The notes: generated by a model not told the origin, from the sequence alone. 64,000 nucleotides of DNA from CBDFKQ01 sp965248855 (GCA_965248855.1 CBDFKQ010000004.1:310001-374000), one strand, 5' to 3'; counted from the stretch's first letter, positions 54,857-63,821 are shown. Numbers and translations are program-made.

Positions 54857-55546
54857 ATGAAAAAGATTCAGAAAAAACATTCTCTTGCATTGCGATGGTT
54901 TCATTGGATTAATTTTCCGGTGCTTGCCTTGATGATATGGAGCGGAACATTAATTTACTGGGCCTACGATCCTTACGCGATTAAAGTTGGTAATTTTACA
55001 TTATTTAAATTTTATCCTGAAAGTTTTTATAAATCATTAGGTATTCCATTTCGATTGGCGGAAGGGATGTCGTGGCATTTTGCATTAATGTGGATATTTA
55101 CAATTAATGGTATTTTGTACGTTTTATATACAATGATTTCCGGTGAATGGAAATTACTGATTCCTAATGAGCATTCTTTTAAAGAAGCATGGAATGTTGT
55201 TTTACATGATATCGGGTTTCAAAAAAACCCACTTCCTTTAAGGAAATTTAATGGAGCTCAACAAATTGCTTATACAACAGTTATATTAATGGGATTCGGT
55301 TCACTCATTTCCGGTTTAGCAATTTATAAACCAATTCAATTTTCTTGGCTTTCATGGTTTTTGGGTGGTTATAAAAATGCAAGAATTATTCATTTTGGAC
55401 TCACAATAGGATATGTATTTTTTTTTATGGTACATATTGCTCAGGTTATCCGCGCAGGATGGAATAACTTTCGGGCAATGGTAGCCGGTTTTGAAGTTAT
55501 TGATGATAAAGAATCATCTTCAACTATAATAGAAAAAAACGTTTAA
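54857..55546 (+). CDS. Cytochrome b membrane subunit (thiosulfate-reductase type)
   Basis: This is a di-heme cytochrome b in the inner membrane, about 229 residues, of the COG4117/cytochrome-b561-like kind. Membrane segments lie at about 17-35, 72-96, 133-153 and 176-200. Candidate heme histidines are in LALRWFHWINFPVLAL, GMSWHFALMW, ARIIHFGLT and FFMVHIAQVIRAGWNNF. The next gene, 15 bp downstream, encodes a YedY-like molybdoenzyme. The pair probably forms a membrane-bound oxidoreductase in which this subunit passes electrons to or from the quinone pool. Confidence 0.87.
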   Translation: MKKIQKKHSLALRWFHWINFPVLALMIWSGTLIYWAYDPYAIKVGNFTLFKFYPESFYKSLGIPFRLAEGMSWHFALMWIFTINGILYVLYTMISGEWKLLIPNEHSFKEAWNVVLHDIGFQKNPLPLRKFNGAQQIAYTTVILMGFGSLISGLAIYKPIQFSWLSWFLGGYKNARIIHFGLTIGYVFFFMVHIAQVIRAGWNNFRAMVAGFEVIDDKESSSTIIEKNV

Positions 55547-55561
55547 TTTATCTTCTGTTTT

Positions 55562-56365
55562 ATGAAATCTTCCCAACCATTAACGCCTGAAGAAGAAATT
55601 AATATTGAAATTAGAAGGAAGACTATTAAAGCTTTTGCTCTTTTTGGTTTGGCCGGTTTTGTTCCTTTTGGTGTGTGGAAATATATTAAAAGTCACCCAA
55701 AAACTGATGGTGTTGAAAATCCATTAAGGAATATTTTAGAAGTAAATGGCCAATTATCTAAATCTTATTTTAGTCGGGTAAGGCTGGCTCCAACTTTTAA
55801 CAAAAGTGAAGCAGTAAAAAAGCCAAAAGTAAATGGAAGAGAAGGTTTAAAAAAACCAATAGACTTGGCAGAATGGAGTTTAAAAATCACAAGTGATTAT
55901 AAGGAAAAGAAGATATTAAGTTTAAATATTGATCATATAAAATCTCTTCCAAAGTATGAAGTGATTTTTGAATTTAAATGTATAGAAGGTTGGAGTGAGG
56001 TAATGCATTGGGGCGGAGCGCGATTATATGATTTAATGGAAACTTATAAACTTGGCACTCGTGACGGCAGCACATTAAACAATAGTGATTTTAAAAACTT
56101 GTTTAAATATGTTGGGATGGAAACACCTGATAAAGAATATTTTGTAGGTATTGATATGGAAAGTGCATTGCATCCACAAACATTGCTTTGTTATGAATTA
56201 AATGGAAAACCTTTATCACAAGATCATGGATTTCCATTGCGATTAATTATTCCTGTTAAATATGGAGTAAAAAATATTAAAAGAATTGGAAATATAATAT
56301 TTACCGATAACCGGCCGGCCGACTATTGGGCTCAATTGGGGTATGATTATTATGGAGGATTATAA
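55562..56365 (+). CDS. YedY-like molybdopterin oxidoreductase
   Basis: This is a sulfite-oxidase-fold (YedY/MsrP-like) molybdoenzyme of 267 residues. The N-terminus has twin arginines (EIRRKTIKAFALFGLAGF) before one hydrophobic helix (about 25-42), which suggests Tat export with the helix kept as an anchor. The Mo-binding cysteine is in FEFKCIEGWSEVMHWGG. Further family motifs are DMESALHPQTLLCYELNGKP, LSQDHGFPLRLIIPVKYG and NRPADYWAQLGYDYYGG. There is no haem domain. It is the second gene of the pair with the cytochrome b. The substrate is unknown. Confidence 0.85.
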   Translation: MKSSQPLTPEEEINIEIRRKTIKAFALFGLAGFVPFGVWKYIKSHPKTDGVENPLRNILEVNGQLSKSYFSRVRLAPTFNKSEAVKKPKVNGREGLKKPIDLAEWSLKITSDYKEKKILSLNIDHIKSLPKYEVIFEFKCIEGWSEVMHWGGARLYDLMETYKLGTRDGSTLNNSDFKNLFKYVGMETPDKEYFVGIDMESALHPQTLLCYELNGKPLSQDHGFPLRLIIPVKYGVKNIKRIGNIIFTDNRPADYWAQLGYDYYGGL

Positions 56366-56391
56366 CTCGTTTCATTTTATAAAAAATATAT

Positions 56392-57096
56392 CTACCAATC
56401 CGGTTTATTTTTATCGTTATTCTTGTGCTTGGATATTTTCTTTTTATGCATGTAGTCATTCTCTTCATTTTGAATTGCATCAAGAATCATCTTTGCTTTC
56501 TCCTCGCTTAAGCCAATATTTTTCGTCTTATTTATTTCTTTATTATCCTCATTATTTTTTTCTGATTTATTATCTGAAGGCTGATGGATATTCTTTTGGG
56601 AGGTGTGTTTGGAATTGTTATTTTCTGACTTCTCATTTGGCTTTTCGCTAATATTAAATTTTTTTAAAATTTCGTAGTTATACCTTGCTCCATCGTTGAA
56701 GGGATTTATTTGTAAAGCTTGCCTTGTTAAGGAGATAGATTTTTCTTTATTATTATTCGCGAAGGCCAGAATACCTAATTGTTGTAAGGCAATTGATTTT
56801 ATCTGAATATTTTTAGAAGTATTAAAATTTTCATAAATGGTTCTTGCATTTGCTGTATCGCTTAATTCAAAATAACAATGAGCCAGATTTAAACTTACAG
56901 CCTCTTCAGTTACCTTATAATTATTTATTAAATTATAATATTTTTCTTTTGCAGGTTTATAATTTTTTTTCCAAAACGCAAAAGATGCTTCTTTTTTTAA
57001 ACGGTTTATGTTATTGCTCCTTGTGAAAAAATTATTTTCTAATACACTTTTCTGTAAAAATAGAGTACTAAAAATAAATATTATTAATGGCTTCAT
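56392..57096 (-). CDS. TPR protein, BatC-like
   Basis: This is a 234-residue exported or membrane-attached protein with about three TPR repeats (about 45-145, LNLAHCYFELSDTANARTIYE, LGILAFANNNKEKSISLTRQ), then a charged Asn/Lys-rich linker. The final part ISLSEEKA-like GLSEEKAKMILDAIQNEENDY is the signature end of BatC-type aerotolerance proteins. A basic tail (KHKNNDKNKP) closes the protein. The usual batA, batB and batD genes are not next to it, so it may be a stand-alone member. It lies 12 bp after cdaA on the same strand. Confidence 0.72.
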   Translation of the reverse strand: MKPLIIFIFSTLFLQKSVLENNFFTRSNNINRLKKEASFAFWKKNYKPAKEKYYNLINNYKVTEEAVSLNLAHCYFELSDTANARTIYENFNTSKNIQIKSIALQQLGILAFANNNKEKSISLTRQALQINPFNDGARYNYEILKKFNISEKPNEKSENNNSKHTSQKNIHQPSDNKSEKNNEDNKEINKTKNIGLSEEKAKMILDAIQNEENDYMHKKKISKHKNNDKNKPDW

Positions 57097-57108
57097 ATAT
57101 TATTGTAC

Positions 57109-57999
57109 TCAAACAGGTTCTCTTAGCTCCTCACCTTTATTTCTAAGATCTTTTACTATCTCTTTTACCTCATTTAAAATTTTATTTTCACTAAAAGACG
57201 TATTATCAAGCAAATAATGATTTAATTTATTTCGTAACTCTTGCGTAGATAAATTATGATCTAAAATACCATTATGAATAATTGAAAATTGACCCGTTTC
57301 TTCAGAAATAACCAAAACTATAGCATCTGTTATTTCTGTTAAACCAATGGCAGCCCTATGCCTTAATCCAAAATTTGCAGGGATATCAGAACGATCTGAA
57401 ACAGGTAGGATACATCTGGCAGCTTTAATTCTATTTTTATTTATAATTACTGCACCATCATGCATCGGGCTATATTTATTAAAAATAGATATTAATAATC
57501 TTTTGGATATTATTGCATCTATTAAATCGCCGGACTCTGTATAAAATTTTAAATCAGAATTTTTTGCAAAAACAATTAATGCACCTGTATGTGAGGCGGC
57601 CATACTTTTTGCAGCTTCAATAACAGGACTGAATTGAAAATGTTTTTCATTGCCTTTTTTGGACCTTCTCCATACAAATCCTCTTAAAGGATTATCTTCA
57701 TCAAAAACTGTAGTCTTTCCTAATAATAATAAAAATCGCCTAATTTCTTGTTGAAATAAAATAAGTAATGCAATTACACCAACACTCATAAATTGACCTA
57801 AAATTGAGGTCATAAGTTCCATTCCACTTATTTTAACCATTAAATAAGCAACATAAAGAAGTATGGAACCAAAAAGTATTTTTATGGCAACACTGCCACG
57901 CATTAATTTGTAAAGTTGAAAAAGTAAATAGCCAACCAAGCCGATGTCGATAACATCGATCCAGGTAACCTCTATAAATCCAACTTTAAAGGAGAACAT
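57109..57999 (-). CDS. cdaA: Diadenylate cyclase CdaA
   Basis: This is a membrane diadenylate cyclase that makes the second messenger c-di-AMP from two ATP. Three membrane segments are at the N-terminus (about 14-90). The DAC domain (about 100-270) has the catalytic DGA motif in SPMHDGAVIINKNRI and the RHR motif in GLRHRAAIGLTEITDAIV. The 296-residue length is normal. Cofactor gene cdaR and glmM are not adjacent. In Bacteroidota it is often near folP, DUF1599 and BT_3928 genes, as here. Confidence 0.95.
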   Translation of the reverse strand: MFSFKVGFIEVTWIDVIDIGLVGYLLFQLYKLMRGSVAIKILFGSILLYVAYLMVKISGMELMTSILGQFMSVGVIALLILFQQEIRRFLLLLGKTTVFDEDNPLRGFVWRRSKKGNEKHFQFSPVIEAAKSMAASHTGALIVFAKNSDLKFYTESGDLIDAIISKRLLISIFNKYSPMHDGAVIINKNRIKAARCILPVSDRSDIPANFGLRHRAAIGLTEITDAIVLVISEETGQFSIIHNGILDHNLSTQELRNKLNHYLLDNTSFSENKILNEVKEIVKDLRNKGEELREPV

Positions 58000-58140
58000 G
58001 GTATTTATGGTTATTATATATGCTATTCTTATTTTTTACATTTATTAACCGATGAAACAAACAAAATAATCCGGATCATTATCATCTAAATTAATTAGAT
58101 TAATAAGTAATTATTTATAATTTTTATTTTTAAATATTTG

Positions 58141-58215
58141 GGGATTGCCTGCGGCCGGGCTTTACGTTTCAATCTTTTTATTCTTACCTCACAAAAAGGA
58201 TTTACACTGCAATCC
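58141..58215 (+). repeat. Nested-hairpin intergenic element, copy 2
   Basis: Outer ends GGGATTGC (58141-58148) and GCAATCCC (58208-58215) are exact complements. Inside, AATCTTTTT and AAAAAGGATT pair with one mismatch. GCGGCCGGGC makes the left part the most GC-rich spot nearby. It aligns with the element at 28788-28864. Confidence 0.72.
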
Positions 58216-58256
58216 CTAACCCAAAAAATAAATCATAATTAATAAATAATTTTTAT

Positions 58257-58292
58257 AATTATCAGTTTATCAATATCAGTATATTCATAATT
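58257..58292 (-). repeat. 36-bp inverted-end intergenic repeat, copy C (inverted)
   Basis: Read on the minus strand, this is copy A (6861) with 2 of 36 changes. The ends AATTATCA and TTCATAATT are nearly complementary. It lies 42 bp from the nested-hairpin element. Confidence 0.7.
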
Positions 58293-58372
58293 TAAATAAT
58301 TTTTATCAAATATTTCATTTTCATCTTAAAAACAATTTAAATAATTTAAAAGATCAGAAACCACTATTGAAA

Positions 58373-58397
58373 GATGATTTTTGTATTAACAATCATC
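58373..58397 (-). terminator. Possible weak terminator of folP
   Basis: GATGATT and AATCATC pair over 7 bp just past the folP stop. The U-run is weak, so the call is tentative. Confidence 0.35.
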
Positions 58398-58405
58398 AAA
58401 AAATA

Positions 58406-59260
58406 TTATAAAATAGGTTTCAGTAATTTAATAGTTTCGACTGCTTCTTTCACATCATGTACACGTAATAAATTTATATTTTGTGTTATTGCAAGTGAAT
58501 TTAAAATTGTTGTACCATTTAATGCCTGGTCAGGAGTAATATTTAAAGTTTTATATATTGTTGCTTTTCGAGATACCCCAACTAAGATTGGTAATTCAAG
58601 TAAATCAAAATAATTCAAATTATTTAACAATTCTAAATTTTGTTTTATTGTTTTTGCAAATCCAATCCCTGTATCTAAAATAATATCTTTAACATTTTGT
58701 TCCTTTAGAGTTACGATTTTATTTTGAAAGTAAAGGGCAATCTCTTTAAATAAATTATCGTATTCTGTTAATTGATTCATATTTAATGGTGTTCCACGCA
58801 TATGCATTAATACGTAAGTAACTTTTAATTTACCAACAACTGAAAACATATTTTTATCTCCTTCTCCCCCCGATATATCATTTACAATTGTTGCACCTTC
58901 GTTAACTGCGGCTTCAGCAATATCAGATCTGAAAGTATCAATAGATAAAATTGAAAATGGAAATTCTTTTTTAATGGCTTTGATTACCGGAATTACTCTT
59001 TCATATTCTTCTTTTACACTAATTGATGATGCCCCCGGTCTGCTCGAATAACCTCCAATATCTAAAATGGCGGCACCATCTTCCAACATTTTTTTACTTT
59101 TCTCAATAATAGTTTTTAAATCATTATATCTGCTTCCGGAATAAAAGGAATCAGGCGTAATATTTAAAATTCCCATTACCTTTGGAGAAGAAATGTCTAA
59201 AAAGTCTCCGTTCAGGTTCAATAATTTTTTTTTATAAAAAGGTTTATCTTTCGGTTTCAA
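58406..59260 (-). CDS. folP: Dihydropteroate synthase
   Basis: This TIM-barrel enzyme joins p-aminobenzoate to dihydropterin pyrophosphate in folate synthesis and is the sulfonamide target. Its 284 residues have VMGILNITPDSFYSGSRY, AILDIGGYSSRPGAS, SIDTFRSDIAEAAVNEGA, IVNDISGGEGD, VLMHMRGTP and DTGIGFAKTIKQNLELL. The late conserved GVSRKATIYKTL and LRVHDVKEAVETI are present. The start appears to be a TTG at 59260, as no ATG exists before the first motif. It is divergent from the DUF1599 gene, as in related genomes. Confidence 0.94.
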   Translation of the reverse strand: MKPKDKPFYKKKLLNLNGDFLDISSPKVMGILNITPDSFYSGSRYNDLKTIIEKSKKMLEDGAAILDIGGYSSRPGASSISVKEEYERVIPVIKAIKKEFPFSILSIDTFRSDIAEAAVNEGATIVNDISGGEGDKNMFSVVGKLKVTYVLMHMRGTPLNMNQLTEYDNLFKEIALYFQNKIVTLKEQNVKDIILDTGIGFAKTIKQNLELLNNLNYFDLLELPILVGVSRKATIYKTLNITPDQALNGTTILNSLAITQNINLLRVHDVKEAVETIKLLKPIL

Positions 59261-59430
59261 AAAGCTTATCTTAAATAAATAGAATTTTTAAATGGAAAAT
59301 ATTTTTTACTCGCCTTTAAAGGAAAAAAATTAAATAAAATTTTAGAGAGGGGATATTTTCAATTATTCTTTTGCAAAATATAAATATTGTAAAAAAAAAG
59401 CAAAATTTATACTAAATAATAAAAAAGTTA

Positions 59431-59976
59431 ATGTTGGATACCATTGAAAATTTTAAAAGTATAATTTCTGAGTGCAAGCAAGTTTTTGAAAAGAAAACGC
59501 TTGATTATGGAACATCATGGAGAATTTTAAGAATTCCATCTATTACTGATCAAATATTTATAAAAGCGAAAAGAATCAGATCAATACAAGAGAAGGGAGT
59601 ACAAAAAGTAAATACTTTAAACGACGATATAATTTCGGAATTTAAAGGAATAGTAAATTACTGTATTATGGCTATTATACAATTGAATATGCCATTAAAT
59701 GTGCCTCAGGAACTAAGTTTAAAAGAAGTAAATATTTATTATAATAAAGTGATTGATGATGTAATAGATTTATTAGAAAATAAAAATCACGATTATGGTG
59801 AAGCATGGCGTGATATGCGTATCAGTTCTATAACTGATATAATTTTAATGAAACTTTTAAGAATTAAACAAATAGAAGATAATGAAGGTAAAACCCTGAT
59901 ATCCGAAGGTTTAATACCGAACTACCAAGACATAATAAATTATTCTGTTTTTTGTTTAATTAAATTAAATGTTTGA
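59431..59976 (+). CDS. DUF1599 (Nmad1-type) protein with duplicated domain
   Basis: This 181-residue cytoplasmic protein has two copies of the DUF1599 unit, also called nucleotide-modification-associated domain 1. In the first half TLDYGTSWRILRIPSITDQI is followed by KAKRIRSIQE, and in the second HDYGEAWRDMRISSITDIIL by LLRIKQIEDNEG. The shared DYGxxWR and RISSITD motifs are clear by eye. The family is all-alpha and thought to be related to nucleotide-handling enzymes, but no reaction is established. It overlaps the start region of the BT_3928-like gene by a few bases if the latter starts at TTG. Confidence 0.85.
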   Translation: MLDTIENFKSIISECKQVFEKKTLDYGTSWRILRIPSITDQIFIKAKRIRSIQEKGVQKVNTLNDDIISEFKGIVNYCIMAIIQLNMPLNVPQELSLKEVNIYYNKVIDDVIDLLENKNHDYGEAWRDMRISSITDIILMKLLRIKQIEDNEGKTLISEGLIPNYQDIINYSVFCLIKLNV

Positions 59977-59984
59977 ACAACAAA

Positions 59985-61178
59985 ATGATCACTGAAGCAC
60001 CGGAAAATAAATGGATAAAATATACCTGTCATGCCTTAATAATACTTTTAGGAATGACATTTATATTTTCAGGATTAATAAAATTAAATGATCCTGTGGG
60101 GACAAAAATAAAATTAGAAGAATATTTTGAAGTTTTTGCTCAGGATTTACCCTCTTTGGAGAAATTTTTTGAATTTTTAATCCCGCTTTCTCTTTCATTC
60201 TCTTTAATTTTATGTGTAGCTGAAGTAGTGCTGGGAGTTTCGATTTTAATTAAATACCAAGTAAAAAGAACTTTATGGTTTTTATTGGTTTTAACTGTTT
60301 TTTTTACTTTTCTAACTTTTTACTCTGCTTTTTTTAATAAAGTTACGGATTGCGGTTGCTTTGGCGATGCCATTAAACTGAAGCCGTGGAATTCATTTAC
60401 AAAAGATATAATTTTATTGGTTATTATTTTGATTCTAATCGCCCAACAAAAAAATATCCGTAGTATTAAAAATTTTAGTTTTGGAACAATCATAGTAATT
60501 TTTTCAATACTTACTTCATTATTTGTAGGCCTATATGCCATTTTCTTTCTTCCACCAATAGATTTTTTGCCATATAAAGTGGGAGCAAATATTCCCAAAG
60601 GCATGGAGCTACCGCCTAATGCTAAACCAGATGTTTATCAAATCACTTACACACTAAAAAATTTAAAAGACAGTAGTGAAAGAAAAATCAATGACAGTGA
60701 ATATATGCAAAAGGAAATATGGAAAGATTCATTAACATGGAAAATCAAAAACTCCGTTTCAAATTTAATTAGTGAAGGAGATAAAGCTAAAATAATAGGA
60801 TTTTCTGTTTGGGATTCACAAAATAATGATTTTACGACTAAATTATTTGAAGGGGATAAATTTTTAATTATTATCCAAAGTTTTAGGCAGGCAACCCCAA
60901 ACCACTTACGAAAAATAAGTCAGCTAGTTAATAATAAAAATTCAAAAGGAATTTCTTTCATCGTTTTAACCGCCTCAGATGGCAAAACTGCAGAATCTTT
61001 TATGCAGGAACTGAAATTAAATATTCCTTTTTATTTTACTGATGCCACTGTTCTCAAAACAATGATCAGAACAAACCCGGGTTTTATCCTTTTGCATAAC
61101 GGAAATATTGTTAAAAAATGGTCTACAATTATGATTCCTGACCCGGAAGAAATAAAAGAATATTTGCAAATAAAATAA
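59985..61178 (+). CDS. BT_3928-type DoxX/MauE-like membrane protein
   Basis: This is an integral membrane protein with a thioredoxin-like C-terminal domain, of the BT_3928 family. I start it at ATG 59985; the TTG at 59973 is an alternative. Four or five membrane segments lie at about 12-170. The first shows LGMTFIFSGLIKLNDPVGTK, and a CGCFGDAIKL-type DCGCFGDAIKLKPWNSF loop holds a Cys pair, as in MauE/DoxX-type proteins. The C-terminal part (about 255-395) has a redox-like sheet with KFLIIIQSFRQ and GISFIVLTASDGK. It lies next to the DUF1599 gene in most Bacteroidota. Its role is unproven; disulfide or respiratory support is a guess. Confidence 0.82.
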   Translation: MITEAPENKWIKYTCHALIILLGMTFIFSGLIKLNDPVGTKIKLEEYFEVFAQDLPSLEKFFEFLIPLSLSFSLILCVAEVVLGVSILIKYQVKRTLWFLLVLTVFFTFLTFYSAFFNKVTDCGCFGDAIKLKPWNSFTKDIILLVIILILIAQQKNIRSIKNFSFGTIIVIFSILTSLFVGLYAIFFLPPIDFLPYKVGANIPKGMELPPNAKPDVYQITYTLKNLKDSSERKINDSEYMQKEIWKDSLTWKIKNSVSNLISEGDKAKIIGFSVWDSQNNDFTTKLFEGDKFLIIIQSFRQATPNHLRKISQLVNNKNSKGISFIVLTASDGKTAESFMQELKLNIPFYFTDATVLKTMIRTNPGFILLHNGNIVKKWSTIMIPDPEEIKEYLQIK

Positions 61179-61255
61179 TAAGATATAAATTGCCTGAACA
61201 ATGCTTTTTTTTAATGTTAAGCGTTACTTTTTGATATTAATTCATTTAATTATTT

Positions 61256-62311
61256 ATGTTTAAATTTATACTCAGGCGATTATTGTATGGATTTTTTGTG
61301 ATTGTTGGGGTAATGATCGTCGTGTTTTTTCTATTTCAGGTTTTACCGGGAGATCCTGTTGCTTTAATGATGGGGCAAAGAACCGATGAGGATACACGCA
61401 AAAATATTTCCCATGAATTTGGATTAGACTTACCTTTAACGCAGCAACTTGGTCAATATCTTAATGATTTGTCGCCCATTTCTGTTCATGAAGATAACTT
61501 GGAAGAAGAAAAAAAATATGATTTCTTAAAATTAATACCTATTGGAAAGAATGTATTGGTTTTAAAAAAACCATATTTACGAAGATCTTTTCAAACGAGT
61601 AGAAGGGTAGATGAAATTATTTTTGAATATCTTGAAGGGACAATCTGGCTCGCATTAACTTCCATGCTTTTTGCCACATTTTTTGGAATTTTATTTGGAG
61701 TTATTGCTGCCCTTAAACAAAATAGTTTTTGGGATCATTTTTTAGTCAGCACGTCAGTATTAGGTATTTCGGCACCTTCATTTGTAGCTGCATTATTAAT
61801 TTCGCAAATTTTTGGAAATTATTTGTCTGACTATACAGGTTTAAATGCAATTGGTTCACTTTGGGAGTTAGATGCATTTACCGGAAAAAGATTAGCCTTA
61901 GAAAACATTATTTTACCTACAATTGCCTTAGGTTTAAGGCCATTAGCCATAATTGTTCAATTAACAAGAAGTGCCATGTTGGATGTTCTTTCACAAGATT
62001 ATATAAGAACGGCAAGAGCAAAAGGATTACAATTTTATAAGGTTGTAACGAAGCATGCGTTAAAAAATGCCTTAAATCCGGTTGTTACAGCAGTATCCGG
62101 TTGGTTAGCATCATTATTGGCAGGTGCATTTTTTATTGAATATATTTTTAACTGGAAAGGAATCGGCTATATCACTCTTGATTCCGTTTTGAAAAAAGAT
62201 TTTCCGGTTGTTATGGGAGCAATTATGCTTGTGGCAATGATATTTGTAATAATAAATATACTTGTTGATGTTATTTATGCATTAATTGACCCTAGAGTAA
62301 GATTAGATTAA
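61256..62311 (+). CDS. ABC transporter permease, DppB/OppB-type
   Basis: This is an inner-membrane permease of a peptide-type ABC importer, 351 residues. It starts with the family motif RRLLYGFFVIVGVMIVVFFLF, then LPGDPVALMMGQRTDEDTRK. Five more segments follow the GTIWLALTSMLFATFFGIL region. The ATPase contact loop is YIRTARAKGLQFYKVVTKHA. A hydrophilic stretch of about 35 residues (90-125) before the first core helix is longer than usual. It looks like the partner of OppC at 51438, but 8.5 kb of other genes separate them and no ATPase or binding protein is in between. Confidence 0.88.
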   Translation: MFKFILRRLLYGFFVIVGVMIVVFFLFQVLPGDPVALMMGQRTDEDTRKNISHEFGLDLPLTQQLGQYLNDLSPISVHEDNLEEEKKYDFLKLIPIGKNVLVLKKPYLRRSFQTSRRVDEIIFEYLEGTIWLALTSMLFATFFGILFGVIAALKQNSFWDHFLVSTSVLGISAPSFVAALLISQIFGNYLSDYTGLNAIGSLWELDAFTGKRLALENIILPTIALGLRPLAIIVQLTRSAMLDVLSQDYIRTARAKGLQFYKVVTKHALKNALNPVVTAVSGWLASLLAGAFFIEYIFNWKGIGYITLDSVLKKDFPVVMGAIMLVAMIFVIINILVDVIYALIDPRVRLD

Positions 62312-62339
62312 GGTAAGGATTTTACTTTGGTTAGCCGCA

Positions 62340-63173
62340 TTAGTCTTTTTTTGTTCTTAACCGAATTTCTTTTACCCTTTCTAATGTTAATCCGGTAATC
62401 TTGACAATAATTTCATCATCCAAACCCTGAGAAATAGCATTTTTTACAATTTCAATTTGTTTTTCTACAACAGCCGTTTCAACAACGCTATAGATATCCC
62501 TGTATTGCATAAGGCTTTGCTCGTAAGTATCCCTTTGCAGTGAAGTTAAATTCGATAATTCAGCCGTTTCAAAAGCTTTCTTAAAAATGGGTTCATTTAA
62601 AATTGACGGTATATCATTGAAACTTTCTAAATTTTTTAAAAAATAGCACCATTTATCAAATTTGTTGTTAAGTTCATTTTCAGTTTTTGTAAATAATGGC
62701 ATTTGTAAAAATTTGAAATGTAGCTTTTTAAAAAATACATCTCCATCTTGATCTTTTAAACTGACATCTCTCCTAAATTTGCGAATTTCTTCTTCTTCAT
62801 CATACTCAAAATCTAATATTGCGACAAAATATATTGGTTGTAGCATAAAATTCCAATCTCCTTTCTCTGCTTGTTCTCGAATTGGGAAAGTGACATAAAA
62901 CAAACTTCTGTCTTTAAAAAAATTTACCTTTGCTTTTTGCATTTCAACAATGAATCTTTCACCGGATACAGCCATGCAATGAATATCAAAAATAGCTTTT
63001 CTATCAGATTGAATTTCTGTAAGCTTTTCAGAATTTCTGAAATTTAAATCGGCAATTTGGTGGTAAGATGGCAAAAGTTGATTTAAAAAATCAATCAGTA
63101 AATCTTTGTTGGCATCTTCTCCAAATAATTTTTTAAATCCAAAATCTGTATAAGGGTTAATAAACTTTGCCAC
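62340..63173 (-). CDS. Rpn-like PD-(D/E)XK nuclease family protein
   Basis: This 277-residue protein belongs to the Rpn / PD-(D/E)XK nuclease transposase-like family, whose members promote RecA-independent recombination. It begins at a GTG (63173) with KFINPYTDFGFKKLFGEDAN, the family start. The catalytic core is FDIHCMAVSGERFIVEMQKA (Asp...Glu-x-Gln). The rest is helical and includes YVTFPIREQAEKGDWNFMLQ. A C-terminal helix-turn-helix-like end (ISQGLDDEIIVKITGLTLER) is typical. It is a single copy with no flanking inverted repeats visible, so it does not look like a recent insertion. Confidence 0.87.
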   Translation of the reverse strand: MAKFINPYTDFGFKKLFGEDANKDLLIDFLNQLLPSYHQIADLNFRNSEKLTEIQSDRKAIFDIHCMAVSGERFIVEMQKAKVNFFKDRSLFYVTFPIREQAEKGDWNFMLQPIYFVAILDFEYDEEEEIRKFRRDVSLKDQDGDVFFKKLHFKFLQMPLFTKTENELNNKFDKWCYFLKNLESFNDIPSILNEPIFKKAFETAELSNLTSLQRDTYEQSLMQYRDIYSVVETAVVEKQIEIVKNAISQGLDDEIIVKITGLTLERVKEIRLRTKKD

Positions 63174-63257
63174 AGTTTAATTTTTTTTGTAAAGTTATTA
63201 ATTTTGGGATATACAATTTTAATAAGTGTTTTACATTTACAATATATTTAATAATTA

Positions 63258-63776
63258 ATGAATAAAATTTTACAAAATCATTCTCTCATTTATTTAGTTG
63301 GTATGCCGGCCTCGGGTAAAACCACTTTTGGTAAAAAGCTTGCTTCTAAAATTGGTTATAATTTTGTTGATTTAGATCAATTAATAGTAAATAAAGAGAA
63401 ACAAAATATCACAAATATTTTTGCAAATAAGGGTGAAGATTATTTCAGAATGATTGAAAGTGAAATATTGCATTCAACCAATTCTTTAGTAAACACCGTT
63501 ATCGCTACCGGTGGAGGTGCACCTTGTTTTTTAAATAACATGGATTTTATAAATAAAAATGGTTTAAGTATTTGGTTAAATGTAAGTTTGGAAAGTTTGG
63601 CTATGAGAATTATGCAGGGAGAAAGCGAAAGGCCAATGTTTAAAAATAAAAATAAGAATGAGATAATTGAATTTCTACAATTAAAATTAGCAGAACGAGT
63701 ACCTTTTTATCAAAAAGCTAAATTAAAATTAGAATCTGAAAATATAGATTTTGAGAAATTATTGCTTTTAATATAA
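63258..63776 (+). CDS. aroK: Shikimate kinase
   Basis: This small kinase phosphorylates shikimate in aromatic amino-acid synthesis. The 172-residue length is normal. Walker A is GMPASGKTTFGKKLA (about 15-29). The shikimate-binding aspartate is in NFVDLDQLIV (Asp38). FRMIESEILH and VIATGGGAPC form the remaining substrate site, and the lid has ESERPMFK. It stands between the Rpn-like gene (divergent) and the flippase, with no other aro genes here. Confidence 0.93.
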   Translation: MNKILQNHSLIYLVGMPASGKTTFGKKLASKIGYNFVDLDQLIVNKEKQNITNIFANKGEDYFRMIESEILHSTNSLVNTVIATGGGAPCFLNNMDFINKNGLSIWLNVSLESLAMRIMQGESERPMFKNKNKNEIIEFLQLKLAERVPFYQKAKLKLESENIDFEKLLLLI

Positions 63777-63821
63777 TTTTCAAAGCCGCTCCTTCGAACT
63801 TTAAACAATCAAACTTTTACT

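Larger units (their letters stand above)
58000..58405. other. Non-coding region between cdaA and folP with two repeats
   Basis: This 400-bp gap holds no gene. It contains a nested-hairpin element (58141-58215), a 36-bp inverted-end repeat (58257-58292) and a weak hairpin next to folP. The cdaA promoter must also lie here, on the minus strand. Confidence 0.55.

Noticed and set aside
62340..63173. A transposon insertion carrying the Rpn-like gene
   Set aside because: I see no inverted repeats or target duplication around it. Members of the family occur as single chromosomal genes.
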